The notes beneath the pieces were generated by a model. It did no database searches. It saw only the letters and a list, made by a program, of their open reading frames with translations, and was not told the DNA's origin. From the NCBI RefSeq assembly GCF_018614205.1, contig NZ_JAGGOS010000048.1, positions 31,319 through 95,318 on the forward strand: a stretch of DNA of 64,000 nucleotides, given 5' to 3'. A program made the translations under genes and the position numbers. Of the stretch, positions 8,692-17,466 are shown one piece after another. The DNA comes from Streptomyces sp. ISL-36. GTDB taxonomy: Bacteria; Actinomycetota; Actinomycetes; Streptomycetales; Streptomycetaceae. How positions within the stretch are numbered: position 1 is the first letter of the stretch; each line of letters opens with the position of its first letter.

Positions 8692-9759
8692 TCAGCGCTC
8701 CTGGACGAAGGCCGCCTGGTAGACGTCGAACGCGTCGCGTTCCTCGTCCACCAGAGCGTGCGGTTCGGCGTAGACGTGGTCGAAAAGGTTGCGGACGGCG
8801 GGCGCGGTCATGGACCGGACGCCCTCGCGGACCCGCGCCGCCAGCGCCTCGCCCGCCGCCTCCGTCTCGGCGAAGAAGGCGTCGTCGGCGACGCCCTCGG
8901 CCCGCAGCAGCCGTTCGAGCCGCAGCAGCGGGTCCTTCGCCCGCCAGCTCTCCACCTCGGCCGCGTCCCGGTAGCGGGACGGGTCGTCGGAGGTCGTGTG
9001 GGCACCCATGCGATAGGTGAACGCCTCGATCAGCGTCGGCCCCTCGCCGCGGCGGGCACGCTCCAGCGCCCACCGGGTCACGGCCAGACAGGCGAGGACG
9101 TCGTTGCCGTCGACCCGGACACCGGGGAAGCCGAAGCCCTGCGCACGCTGGTACAGCGGCACCCGGGTCTGCTTCTCGTTGGACTCCGAGATCGCCCACT
9201 GGTTGTTCTGGCAGAAGAACACCACCGGAGCGCCGTACACGGCGGCGAAGTTGAACGCCTCGGACACATCGCCCTGCGCGGTGGCGCCGTCGCCGAAGTA
9301 GGCGACGACGGCGGACTCGGAACCGTCCTTGGCCAGGCCGCAGGCGTATCCAGTCGCGTGCAGCGTCTGCGATCCGATGACCAGGGTGTACAGGTGGAAG
9401 CGGTGTTCTTCCGGGTCCCAGTCGCCGTGGTCGACACCGCGGAAGAGCCGCAGGAGCCCGAGCGGGTCCATGCCCCGGCCGAGAGCGACGGCATGCTCCC
9501 GGTAGCTGGGAAAGACGTGGTCGTCGTCCCTCAGGGCCCGTACCGAACCGACCTGGGCGGCCTCCTGCCCGAGCAGCGACGGCCACAGGCCCAGCTCGCC
9601 CTGGCGCTGGAGGGTCACCCCCTCCGCGTCGAACCGTCGCGCCAGCGCCATGTCGCGGTAGAGGGACCGCAGTTCCTGCGGGGAGAGGTCGATCGAGTGC
9701 TCCGGGTGCGGCACACGGGTGCCGTCCGGCGCGAGGAGCCGTATCCCGTCGCCTGTCAC
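8692..9759 (-). CDS. 2-oxoacid dehydrogenase E1 alpha subunit
   Basis: A 355-residue thiamine-diphosphate subunit. The ThDP/Mg motif is GDGATAQGDVSEAFN, followed by VVFFCQNNQWAIS. Other family blocks are PSLLGQEAAQVG, DDHVFPSYREHAV and EAFTYRMGAHTTSDDPSRYR with the phosphorylation-loop-like Ser/Asp. The length and blocks fit bacterial branched-chain E1-alpha. It starts at GTG 9759 in a GTGA overlap with the upstream hydrolase gene. Decarboxylation of a 2-oxo acid is the expected activity. The in vivo substrate (2-oxoisovalerate-type or a pathway intermediate) cannot be told from the sequence. Confidence 0.93.
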   Translation of the reverse strand: MTGDGIRLLAPDGTRVPHPEHSIDLSPQELRSLYRDMALARRFDAEGVTLQRQGELGLWPSLLGQEAAQVGSVRALRDDDHVFPSYREHAVALGRGMDPLGLLRLFRGVDHGDWDPEEHRFHLYTLVIGSQTLHATGYACGLAKDGSESAVVAYFGDGATAQGDVSEAFNFAAVYGAPVVFFCQNNQWAISESNEKQTRVPLYQRAQGFGFPGVRVDGNDVLACLAVTRWALERARRGEGPTLIEAFTYRMGAHTTSDDPSRYRDAAEVESWRAKDPLLRLERLLRAEGVADDAFFAETEAAGEALAARVREGVRSMTAPAVRNLFDHVYAEPHALVDEERDAFDVYQAAFVQER

Positions 9760-10958
9760 GCCCCGCTCCCGATGCCGAGACCGGCCATCGACTCCGCCAC
9801 GGCCTTGACGATCGAGGACGCCCGCTTGTCGTCGGGGCCGAGGGCGATCAGGCGGTTCATCACGTACGAGACTCCCGCCCGGGCCCGAGGCCAGGCCTGG
9901 TTGGCCGATCCGCCGGCTCCGTCATGACCGAAGGAGTCACCGTCGACGCCCGGGCGCGGGTTGGTCCGCAGCCGGTAGCCGCCTCCGCCGTACACCATGG
10001 GAACGCCGATGAGCTGGTCCACCTTGCGGACGCGCGGGGCGCGCGCCTCGTCCAGGAGCCGACGGGAGAGCAGGACCGGCTCCTCGTCGTAGGGGCGGGC
10101 GGCGTCGGCGGCGAGGATGCCGTAGAGAGTCGCGAAGGCACGTGCGGAGCCGATGACGTTGGCGGCGGGGATCAGGGTGAAACGGCGGTCGGGCCGGTTC
10201 CAGATCTCCTCGTCCTCCGGGAACGGGATCGGGTTCTGCCAGATCCGCTGGGTGAGCGGGTCCTCGCTGGTGAAGTAGCCGCTGAACTGGTCACGGAAGC
10301 CGGTCCCGTACTCGGTGCGCGCCACCGTGTGCTCCAGCTCCTGCGGGATCCCGAAGGAGATGTCGAGCCCGTGCGGACCGGCTATCTCCTCGGCGAAGAA
10401 CTGGTCCAGCCGGCGCCCGTCGACGCGGCGGATCACCTCGGCGACGATCCAGCCGGTCGCGTACGGGCCGTACAGGATGCCCTCCGCGCGCGGGTCGCTC
10501 TCCTGCGGCTGGTCGGCCAGCAGCTTCGCCATCGCCTCGGGGTACGCCAGGTCGTCCTGGGCCAGCGGCGCCGCGACGGCCGGCATCCGGGCCGTGAAGG
10601 TGACCACCTCGCGCAGGGTCACGTTCTCCTTGCCCTTGGCGGCGAACTCGGGCCAGTAGTGGGCGATGGGCAGGTCCAGGTCGACGACACCGCGGTCGAC
10701 GAGGAGGAGCAGTGCGGTGGCGAGGATGCCCTTGCTGCCGGAGAAGATCAGCTGGCGGGTGTCACCGCCCCACTGGGTGCCGCGGGTGGGGTCGGCGGCG
10801 CCGCCCCAGAGGTCGACGACGAGTTCGCCGTCCAGGGTCACGGCGACGGCCGCTCCCTGTTCGTCCCGCTCCGTGAAGTTGCGGGCGAACTCCTCGCGGA
10901 CGGCCTCGAATCCGGGGGCCACATGGCCGTGAATCAGCGTTTCCTGGTCGATGGGCAT
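9756..10958 (-). CDS. Serine hydrolase of the beta-lactamase/EstB/LovD type
   Basis: A 400-residue penicillin-binding/class C beta-lactamase-fold protein. The nucleophile motif is Ser73-Gly-Ser-Lys76, the YGPYATGW block around residue 163 gives the catalytic Tyr, and the C-terminal HDGAGGS replaces KTG. Members are carboxylesterases (family VIII, EstB) or transacylases such as LovD, which move an acyl group onto an alcohol. No signal peptide is seen, so it is cytoplasmic. It lies directly upstream of, and overlaps by GTGA, the 2-oxoacid dehydrogenase genes. A role as an acyltransferase using their acyl-CoA is attractive but inferred. GGAG lies before the ATG. Confidence 0.85.
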   Translation of the reverse strand: MPIDQETLIHGHVAPGFEAVREEFARNFTERDEQGAAVAVTLDGELVVDLWGGAADPTRGTQWGGDTRQLIFSGSKGILATALLLLVDRGVVDLDLPIAHYWPEFAAKGKENVTLREVVTFTARMPAVAAPLAQDDLAYPEAMAKLLADQPQESDPRAEGILYGPYATGWIVAEVIRRVDGRRLDQFFAEEIAGPHGLDISFGIPQELEHTVARTEYGTGFRDQFSGYFTSEDPLTQRIWQNPIPFPEDEEIWNRPDRRFTLIPAANVIGSARAFATLYGILAADAARPYDEEPVLLSRRLLDEARAPRVRKVDQLIGVPMVYGGGGYRLRTNPRPGVDGDSFGHDGAGGSANQAWPRARAGVSYVMNRLIALGPDDKRASSIVKAVAESMAGLGIGSGA

Positions 10959-11040
10959 GACGAAGGCGCTCCGATCGGAAGGAGAGGAAGGGAGGAAGGA
11001 GGGGGAAGGAGGGGGGAAGTGACCGGGGAAGGAGGGCCGG

Positions 11041-11724
11041 TCAGCTCAGCGCGGGGACGCGTACGGGCACGGACGCCGGGAGCACCAGGCGCAGACCGTC
11101 CTCGTCCGAGGCGGCGCAGGTGACTCCGGTGAAGTCGGCGATACGGGGACGGCCCTGCGCGGCGGCGCCGCCGTGAGCGCCCACGACCACCGGGAAGCAT
11201 CCGGCCGCCCGGGCGGCCAGCAGCCCCAGTTCGGCGTCCTCGAAGACGACGGCGGCCGAGGGGTCCACGCCGAGCCGGCCGGCGGCGGCCACGAACCCCT
11301 CCGGGGACGGCTTGCCCTGCCGTACGTCGTCCGCGCTGATCAGGATCTCCGGAAGCGGGAGCCCGGCGGCCGCCATACGGCGCACGGCCAGGTCCCGGCC
11401 GGCGGACGTGACGAGCGCCCAGCGGTGGGGCGGCAGTGCGGCCAGCAGCTCGGTGGCTCCGGGCACGGCCACGGTGCCGCTGGTGTCGGCCATGTCCTGG
11501 GCGACGAGCCAGGCGGTCTCCGCCGCCACGTCGGTGCCCGGCGGGGCGTACGCGGCGACGGTCTCCACCGTCCGCTGCCCGTGCGCGGAGGCCAGGATCT
11601 CGGCCGCGTCGAGACCGTGCCGCGCGGCGAACCGGCGCCACGTCCGTTCCACGGCGGCGGTGGAGTCCACGAGCGTGCCGTCCATGTCGAACAGGAGGGC
11701 CTGAGCGGTCAGTACGAGGGGCAT
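11041..11724 (-). CDS. HAD phosphatase (beta-phosphoglucomutase/GPP-like)
   Basis: A 227-residue HAD hydrolase with all four motifs: LLFDMDGTLVDST with nucleophile Asp13 and Asp15, ALVTSAGR (motif II), GKPSPEGF (motif III Lys), and VVFEDAELGL (motif IV acids). The alpha-helical cap follows motif I, as in sugar-phosphate phosphatases. The chosen ATG (11724) lies 16 nt inside the end of the preceding isomerase gene; sequence before it has no HAD similarity. In C7-cyclitol pathways a phosphatase removes the 7-phosphate put on by a cyclitol kinase, which fits here by context. The exact substrate is unproven. A purine/pyrimidine-biased 82-bp gap separates it from the next gene. Confidence 0.88.
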   Translation of the reverse strand: MPLVLTAQALLFDMDGTLVDSTAAVERTWRRFAARHGLDAAEILASAHGQRTVETVAAYAPPGTDVAAETAWLVAQDMADTSGTVAVPGATELLAALPPHRWALVTSAGRDLAVRRMAAAGLPLPEILISADDVRQGKPSPEGFVAAAGRLGVDPSAAVVFEDAELGLLAARAAGCFPVVVGAHGGAAAQGRPRIADFTGVTCAASDEDGLRLVLPASVPVRVPALS

Positions 11725-12566
11725 GGCTGTGCCGCCTCCATTCGTAGTCGGTCCAGCCTTCGGGCGAGCGCCCGGGCCCGTTCGAGGTCCGCGCAGAGCC
11801 GGGACCCGTCCCCGTCGCGGTGGTCGTTCTCCAGCACGACCGCGCGCACACCCGGCAGATGGCGTGCCACGGCGTCGACGGTCTCGTCGACGTGGCCGTC
11901 GCCGTCGCCCAGCAGTGGGGTGAAAGCGGTGCCGGCCCGGCCGTCCTTGAGGTGGATCTGGTCGGCGAGGAACGGCCCGGTCGCCTCCACCAGATCGGGT
12001 ACGTCGATGCCGACATCGACCGGGTTGTAGCTGTCCAGCAGCAGCCGGAAGGCCGGCGAGCCGACCTCCTCGACCAGCCGCAGGGCCCGGTGCGCGGGCA
12101 GCACGTTCTCGTTCGCCAGGAGCAGGCCGCGGGCCTGCGCCTGCGACGCCGCCCACCGCAGCACGTCGGCGGTGCGCAGCAGCGCCGACTCGCTGTCTAT
12201 GGCACTGCGCCGGAAACTCGGTACGAACACCAGCGGGACACCGACCTCCCGGCCCACGTCCAGCAGCCGGCGGAGCACCGACCGCACCCGTGCGGCGGCC
12301 AGGGTGCCCGGCTCGGCGGTGAGGCCGATGTCGTTGAGCACATTGGCCGCCACGCCGAGCGGGGTCACGCCGGCGGACGCGGCGGTGCGGCGCAGCCGCC
12401 CGACCGTTCCCCCGACCGTCCCCGGCTTGTCCAGCCAGGGGCCGCGGCCGGGCCCTCCGAGGTCGAACTGAAGCCCGTCGACCCGGTATTGGAAGGCCAG
12501 GTCCACGGCCGCCTCGCCCCGCACCGGAAGCCGCCAGTCGACGAGGCCCGTCAGCGGGAGGCTCAC
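11709..12566 (-). CDS. Sugar isomerase/epimerase-like TIM-barrel protein
   Basis: A 285-residue protein of the xylose-isomerase-like (AP endonuclease 2) TIM-barrel type. Metal-ligand-like residues occur in the expected order: ANENVL, LLLDSYNPVDVG, DQIHLKDGR and VVLENDHRDG. The start is GTG 12566, overlapping the upstream stop as GTGA. The much longer open frame upstream is the shadow of the next gene. Members interconvert ketoses and aldoses or epimerise sugars and cyclitols (inosose isomerases are relatives). Position between the kinase-dehydrogenase fusion and the phosphatase suggests it acts on the cyclitol or its sugar precursor. Confidence 0.8.
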   Translation of the reverse strand: MSLPLTGLVDWRLPVRGEAAVDLAFQYRVDGLQFDLGGPGRGPWLDKPGTVGGTVGRLRRTAASAGVTPLGVAANVLNDIGLTAEPGTLAAARVRSVLRRLLDVGREVGVPLVFVPSFRRSAIDSESALLRTADVLRWAASQAQARGLLLANENVLPAHRALRLVEEVGSPAFRLLLDSYNPVDVGIDVPDLVEATGPFLADQIHLKDGRAGTAFTPLLGDGDGHVDETVDAVARHLPGVRAVVLENDHRDGDGSRLCADLERARALARRLDRLRMEAAQPCPSY

Positions 12567-14902
12567 GACGACGCCTCCGTCCGCACGGCGAGCTTCACCA
12601 GCCGTCGCCCGGCGACGATCCGGCCCTCGTCCCGGCCGAGCGCGGTCAGGATCCCCGCCGCACCGGCGAGGTCCGTCTCGTGCGTCACCAGGTCCCGGTA
12701 GCGCTCCGGGTCCCGGCACAGCTCGGCCGCCGCGTACTCCAGGTGCTCGTTGGCCACGCCGCGGTGGCCCAGCACCGCCACCTCGCGGCCGTCGGACGTG
12801 GTGAGCCGTTCGACGACGGGCGGGACGGGCATGCCGCCGCAGTTGGCGGCCCGCACCTCGGCCAGGTCGACGCCCGGCAGCAGGTCGCTGAACGCGGGCC
12901 TGCGCAGACCGCCGACGAGGTCGACGGCGACCTCGGCGCCGTCCGTCACCCCCAGAGCCAGTTCGAGGCTCGCGAGAGTCGCCGGTGCCGGTGTGGCGAT
13001 CAGGACCGCCACTCGTCCCCGGTCCAGCGTCCCGGCGAGCGCCCCCGCCTCCAGGTCGCCCCGGTGGACGCGGTGGTCGGCCCGGTGCGGCGCTCGCGCG
13101 CTCCAGTCCAGACCCGCCGGCGTGTGGTGCACATGGACGGTCCGCACCGGGCGGCCGAGCCACCGCTGGGCGACGCGCACGGCGAGATGGCCGACGGTGC
13201 CGTCCCCGACGACGAGGAGGGTGTCGGGGTCGTGCGGGCGCAGCGCGAGCAGGGCGTACCGTACGACCGCCAACGGCTCGATCAGCGCGGGCAGGTTCCC
13301 CTCGGGGACCTGGTCCAGCGGGACGACGAGGCCGTCGCGGACGGCGCTCTCCGGGACAAGCATGCGGGCCTGCAGCATCCCGTCCACGTTGTGCCCGAGG
13401 AGGAACGACGGGTCGGACGGGTGCGTGGGATTGACCACCACATGGGCGCCGGGCACCAGGCGCGGATTGCCGACGCCCGGGCCCACCTCGACGATCCGGG
13501 CCACACCCTCGTGGCCCAGCACCGGGGCGCCGTCGTCGCGCAGACCCCGCAGGATCTGCAGGTCGGTGCCGCACACACCGGCGACGAGGGGAGCGACGCT
13601 GATCTCCCCGGGGCCCGGCCGCGGTGTGGGACGCGGACGCAGACGCGTCGCGTTCCCCTCCCGTACGACCGCGGGGTGGGTGGCCCCCGTACCGCTGCCG
13701 TCCGCCTCCGCCGGGTCCGGGCCGGAGTCGGGGTCGGAGGCCGGGTCGGAGTCGGGGGCGGAGTCGGGGCCGGGGTTGGCGTTGGATTCCGAGTCGGGGT
13801 CGAGGGCGGGGGCGGGGGCGGTGTTGGTGTCGATGTCGGTGTCGGCTTCGGTGTCGTGGGTGGCGGGCAGCTCCCCGTCCAGGGCCGCGATGCCCGCCCC
13901 GATCAGGCCGTTGGCCTCGCCCGGGGCGCACACCGTGATGCGGTCGGTCACCCAGTCCGGTGCGCGTTCCCCGGTGAGATACAGCCCCTCACGACGGAGA
14001 TGGCCGAGGACCGACGCCTTGTAGTGCGTGCCGAGCCCGATGGCCACGCCGCCGCTGAGGGCGAGTTCGTCCAGCTCCGGATCGAGGCAGAGCGCACTGC
14101 GCAGTACGTCGGCGACGGGCGCGGTGGACGCGTCGAGCAGTTCTCGCGCGAGGTCGTCGGCCGCGTCCAGGGCCTCCCGGAGCGCCGGCTCGAAGGCGGT
14201 TCCCTCCGCCATCGCGCTCCCCAGCCGCGAACGCTCCCAGCGGCCCGGTGCGCGCTCCCGCAGGACGTCTGCCATCCGGCGAAGGCCCGGGCCCGACGCG
14301 TACGAGGAGACGTGCCCGGGCCGGCCGCAGTCGCAGAGCAGCTCGACGGGTTCACCGGCCAGCAGGGCCGACGCGGGCAGATGGCCCACCTCGCCCTGCA
14401 GCCCACAGCCGTCCGTGGCGATCCTGCCGCTGCGCATGTCCACCGTGCGGCAGGCGATGCCGGAGCTGATGGTCATCAGGAGCACCTTGCGGTGCGTACG
14501 GCGGTGCGGCGCGGACACGAAGTGCAGCAGCGCGGCCGTGACGTCGTTGACGATGTGCCAGCGCACATCGGGGCGCCGGGTACGGAGCTCGCCCCGCAGG
14601 TCCAGCGGCGTGGTCTCGTCGCCGAACAGCGGCGCGGAGCCGTAGACGGTGCCGCTGCGGTGGTCGAGGGCCGCGCCGAAGGAGACACCGGCCACCGCGC
14701 CACCGGGCGTGCGGGGGACCGCCGCGCAGATGGTGCCGAGGAGACGTTCCCTCAGCTCGTCCACCGGGGTGTCGGGGTGCCTGAGCCGGCTCGGCGACGG
14801 CTGGTCCAGGGTGTCGCCGAGTCCGTCGCCGGGCGACCAGGCGGCACTGCGCACATGGGTGCCGCCCACGTCGAGGACGGTGATCGGGCCCGGCGCGCTC
14901 AC
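12563..14902 (-). CDS. ROK sugar kinase fused to zinc-type alcohol dehydrogenase
   Basis: A 779-residue two-domain protein. Residues 1-345 are a ROK kinase: DVGGTH phosphate loop (11-16), catalytic Asn-Asp (119-120), GEVGH (170-174) and CDCGRPGH (190-197), where the last zinc Cys of the family CxCGxxGC motif is His. A 65-residue Asp/Ser/Pro linker (about 348-412) follows. Residues 415-779 form a medium-chain dehydrogenase with VCGTD (443-447) and GHEG (463-466), both zinc-site blocks, and a VVGDGTVGHLAV nucleotide-binding turn. ROK-type cyclitol 7-kinases and cyclitol dehydrogenases are separate proteins in the acarbose and validamycin pathways as I recall them. Here both activities would be on one chain. 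GTGA overlaps bind it to both neighbours. Confidence 0.85.
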   Translation of the reverse strand: MSAPGPITVLDVGGTHVRSAAWSPGDGLGDTLDQPSPSRLRHPDTPVDELRERLLGTICAAVPRTPGGAVAGVSFGAALDHRSGTVYGSAPLFGDETTPLDLRGELRTRRPDVRWHIVNDVTAALLHFVSAPHRRTHRKVLLMTISSGIACRTVDMRSGRIATDGCGLQGEVGHLPASALLAGEPVELLCDCGRPGHVSSYASGPGLRRMADVLRERAPGRWERSRLGSAMAEGTAFEPALREALDAADDLARELLDASTAPVADVLRSALCLDPELDELALSGGVAIGLGTHYKASVLGHLRREGLYLTGERAPDWVTDRITVCAPGEANGLIGAGIAALDGELPATHDTEADTDIDTNTAPAPALDPDSESNANPGPDSAPDSDPASDPDSGPDPAEADGSGTGATHPAVVREGNATRLRPRPTPRPGPGEISVAPLVAGVCGTDLQILRGLRDDGAPVLGHEGVARIVEVGPGVGNPRLVPGAHVVVNPTHPSDPSFLLGHNVDGMLQARMLVPESAVRDGLVVPLDQVPEGNLPALIEPLAVVRYALLALRPHDPDTLLVVGDGTVGHLAVRVAQRWLGRPVRTVHVHHTPAGLDWSARAPHRADHRVHRGDLEAGALAGTLDRGRVAVLIATPAPATLASLELALGVTDGAEVAVDLVGGLRRPAFSDLLPGVDLAEVRAANCGGMPVPPVVERLTTSDGREVAVLGHRGVANEHLEYAAAELCRDPERYRDLVTHETDLAGAAGILTALGRDEGRIVAGRRLVKLAVRTEASS

Positions 14903-16179
14903 CGGGCCGGACCGTCCGCGTGAGCACCGTCCGCGTGAACACCGTCCGCGTGAACACCGTCCGCGTGAACACCGTCCGCGTGAACACCGTCCGCGTAGGC
15001 CCGGACGAACTCCAGGGCGCGGGCCAGTTCGCCGGCCGTGATGTCGTTGACGAAGACGCAGGAGCCGAGCCCGTCGGTGAGCGGCAGACGCTGCCGGCCG
15101 TCCCGGTGCTTGACCGCGTCGGCGAGGCCGACCTCCAGCAGTTCCGGCGTGAACACCGGGTGGGTCAGCGGGAGTCCGCAGCCGGCGATCAGAGCCAGCG
15201 CCCGGTGGGCGTCGCTCTCGGACAGGTACCGCCGTCCGACGGCCAGCGCGAGGCAGACGGCCATGTCGACCGCGACGGCCTCGCCGTGCAGCAGCGGCGG
15301 GTCGGCGCGCAGCTCCAGGGACGGGCTGAAGGTGTGTCCGTAGTCGACCGAGCGCTCCAGGACGCCTTCCCAGAGGTTCGGCTCCAGCTCGTCCAGCATG
15401 CCGGCGATCGCCCGGGAGACGACCTCGCTCATCGCCGCACCGCAGTCGGCGAGCGAGTGGTTGGTGATCCGGGCGACGTTCTCCTCAAGGAGTTCGAAGA
15501 GCGCGCCGTCCTTGATGAGCGCCATCTTGATGATCTCGGCGAGGCCGTTGGCGATGTGCCGCGGCTCCACCGTGCGCAGGAACTCGGGGTCGATGAGGGT
15601 GACCTCGGGGGCGAAGTAGGTGCCCAGCCGGTTCTTGTGGGTGCCGTGGTTGACGCCGGTCTTCACGCCGACGCCCGCGTCGACCTGACCGACGAGGGTC
15701 GTGGGGACCCGGACGTAGGGGGCGCCCCGGCGGTAGAGGCTCGCGGCCATGCCGACGACGTCCATCAGGACGCCGCCGCCGACCACGACCACGCGTTCGG
15801 TACGGCGCAGGATGCCCATCTCGGTCATGGCCCTGGTCACCTCGACGACCTGCTCGAGGTTCTTGGTCTCCTCGTCGCCGGGCATGACCTTCCAGACCGC
15901 GTCGACCTGCCATGCCTCGAAGTAACCGCGCAGGCCGGGGCCGTACAGCTCGTCGACGGCCCGGTCCACGACGATCAGCGCGCGGACGGTCTCCCGGCCG
16001 TCGGCGCCCACCGAGCGGGCGAGGACGGGGTTGGCCGGGTTGAGGAGCCCTCGGGTGAGGGAGACCTCGTAGCCCACCGGCATCTGGGACTGGACGTACC
16101 AGGTCAGGCCCGGCGGGCGGGGGATGTCGAAGGCGGACGTGAGGCTGCTGCTCGGACGGGCCGTGGTGATCTCGGACAT
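14899..16179 (-). CDS. Sedoheptulose-7-phosphate cyclase, EEVS-like
   Basis: A 426-residue protein of the dehydroquinate-synthase fold. It has the NAD loop VGGGVLMD (133-140), PTTLVGQVDAGVGVKTG (159-175), HKNRLG (181-186), YGHTFSPSLE (280-289) and HGEAVAVD (298-305). GHTFSPxLE instead of GHTFGHAIE, and PTTLVGQVDAG, mark the sugar-phosphate cyclases that close sedoheptulose 7-phosphate to 2-epi-5-epi-valiolone or a stereoisomer, not true dehydroquinate synthases. The EEVS, EVS or DDGS subgroup cannot be settled by eye. The C-terminal 30 residues are an ADGVH pentapeptide repeat coded by a 15-nt tandem repeat, absent from the family. This is the key enzyme for calling the cluster a C7-cyclitol locus. 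Confidence 0.88.
   Translation of the reverse strand: MSEITTARPSSSLTSAFDIPRPPGLTWYVQSQMPVGYEVSLTRGLLNPANPVLARSVGADGRETVRALIVVDRAVDELYGPGLRGYFEAWQVDAVWKVMPGDEETKNLEQVVEVTRAMTEMGILRRTERVVVVGGGVLMDVVGMAASLYRRGAPYVRVPTTLVGQVDAGVGVKTGVNHGTHKNRLGTYFAPEVTLIDPEFLRTVEPRHIANGLAEIIKMALIKDGALFELLEENVARITNHSLADCGAAMSEVVSRAIAGMLDELEPNLWEGVLERSVDYGHTFSPSLELRADPPLLHGEAVAVDMAVCLALAVGRRYLSESDAHRALALIAGCGLPLTHPVFTPELLEVGLADAVKHRDGRQRLPLTDGLGSCVFVNDITAGELARALEFVRAYADGVHADGVHADGVHADGVHADGAHADGPAR
14911..15000. repeat. 15-nt tandem repeat, six units, in the cyclase gene
   Basis: The unit ACCGTCCGCGTGAAC is repeated six times with a few changes in the first and last copies. On the coding strand it gives Ala-Asp-Gly-Val-His repeats at the very end of the cyclase. 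Identical units suggest recent slippage expansion and probable strain-to-strain length variation. Confidence 0.95.
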
Positions 16180-16316
16180 CGCAGGAAGTACTCCGTCTGA
16201 AGGTCGGGACGAGAAGGCGGGAAAGGGCCCCGTCCCCGCCGGCCCGGGGATCTCCCGGGCCGGCGGGGACGGAACGGATTCCGGCGGGGGTCACCCGGCC
16301 GGAGGAGAGGGCGCGA

Positions 16317-17267
16317 TCACGCCTCGGGGGCGCCCATGGGCGCGGGCAGGGCGTCCAGTTCGGAGACGTCCTGGTCCGTGAGGTCCAGCGCCGCCGCACC
16401 GGCGTTCTGGACGAGGTAGCGCTCGGTCTTGGTGCCGGGGATCGGGACGACGTGCTCGCCCTTGCTCAGCAGCCAGGCGAGCGCCACCTGCGCCGGCGTG
16501 GCCTCGTGCCGGTCGGCGACGGCGCGCACCGCGTCGACGATCGACTTGTTGTGGGCGAACGCCTCTTCGGTGAAGCGCGGCTGGGTGCTGCGCCAGTCGT
16601 CCTTGGGCAGGTCGGCCGGGTTGGTGAAGGCGCCGGTGAGCAGACCGCGGCCCAGCGGCGAGAACGGCAGGAAGGCGATGCCGTTCTCCACGGTGTACGG
16701 GAGGACGTCGGTGAAGGCGTCCCGGGTGAACAGCGAGGCCTCGGACTCGACGGCGGCCACCGCGTGCACGCTCTGCGCGGCACGGACCTGCTCCAGGGTC
16801 ACCGCGGAGAGTCCGAGCGCCCGGATCTTGCCCTGGCGTACGAGCTCGGCGAGGGCGCCCCAGCTCTCCTCCAGCGGCACCTGCGGATCCACGCGGTGCA
16901 GGAAGTACAGGTCGATGTGGTCGGTGCCCAGGCGGCCCAGGCTGGCCTCGACCGCCGCGGTGAGGTGCTCGGGGCGGCCGTTGAGACCGAGGCCGTTCTC
17001 GTCGACGACGAGGCCGCCCTTGGTGGACAGCACCACCTCGTCGCGGCGGCCCTTGATGGCGCGCCCGACGAGGTCCTCGTTGGTGAAGGGGCCGTAGACG
17101 TCGGCCGTGTCGATCAGGTTGACGCCGAGGTCGAGGGCGCGGTGGATCACCGCGACGGAGGCGTCGTCGTCCCAGCCGTGCGGGTCGTAGCCGAAGGACA
17201 TGCCCATGGTGCCGAGACCGATGCGGCCTACTACGGGTCCGCCGTTGCCGAGGGTGGTGGTTCGCAT
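16317..17267 (-). CDS. Aldo-keto reductase
   Basis: A 316-residue (alpha/beta)8 NADPH reductase. The catalytic tetrad is visible: Asp and Tyr in DTADVYG, Lys in LSTKGG, His in YFLHRVD. The cofactor end reads PIPGTKTERYL. The chosen ATG at 17267 has AAGGAGAGA upstream; the longer frame is unrelated. It is second in the minus-strand operon, between the flavin oxidase (gap 199 bp) and the cyclase (137 bp). A ketone of the cyclitol, for example of a valiolone-type product, is a natural substrate, but this is inference from context. Confidence 0.9.
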   Translation of the reverse strand: MRTTTLGNGGPVVGRIGLGTMGMSFGYDPHGWDDDASVAVIHRALDLGVNLIDTADVYGPFTNEDLVGRAIKGRRDEVVLSTKGGLVVDENGLGLNGRPEHLTAAVEASLGRLGTDHIDLYFLHRVDPQVPLEESWGALAELVRQGKIRALGLSAVTLEQVRAAQSVHAVAAVESEASLFTRDAFTDVLPYTVENGIAFLPFSPLGRGLLTGAFTNPADLPKDDWRSTQPRFTEEAFAHNKSIVDAVRAVADRHEATPAQVALAWLLSKGEHVVPIPGTKTERYLVQNAGAAALDLTDQDVSELDALPAPMGAPEA

Positions 17268-17466
17268 GAGGGTTCTCTCTCCTTGAAACGGTTTACGAGG
17301 GGGTTGATGCGGTTCACGGGGGGTGAAGCGGACCGCATCGGGAGGAAACGGATTGCGGGGGGGTGGAACGGGTGCCCAAGGGGCGGTGGGGCGGGTGGCA
17401 CGGGTGCCACCGGGGTGCCGGCTCGGGCCGGCACGTGCGTGGGGGGGGTGGCGGCTCGGCGGCAGG

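Noticed and set aside
6206..9759. Pyruvate or acetoin dehydrogenase complex
   Set aside because: Subunit split, lengths and blocks fit the branched-chain type better, though this cannot be settled without a tree.
11709..13931. A 740-residue version of the TIM-barrel protein
   Set aside because: Only the part from GTG 12566 has family features; the rest is the frame-shifted shadow of the kinase-dehydrogenase gene.
14899..16179. Plain 3-dehydroquinate synthase (shikimate pathway)
   Set aside because: GHTFSPSLE and PTTLVGQVDAG are the cyclase signatures, and the neighbours are cyclitol-type enzymes, not shikimate genes.
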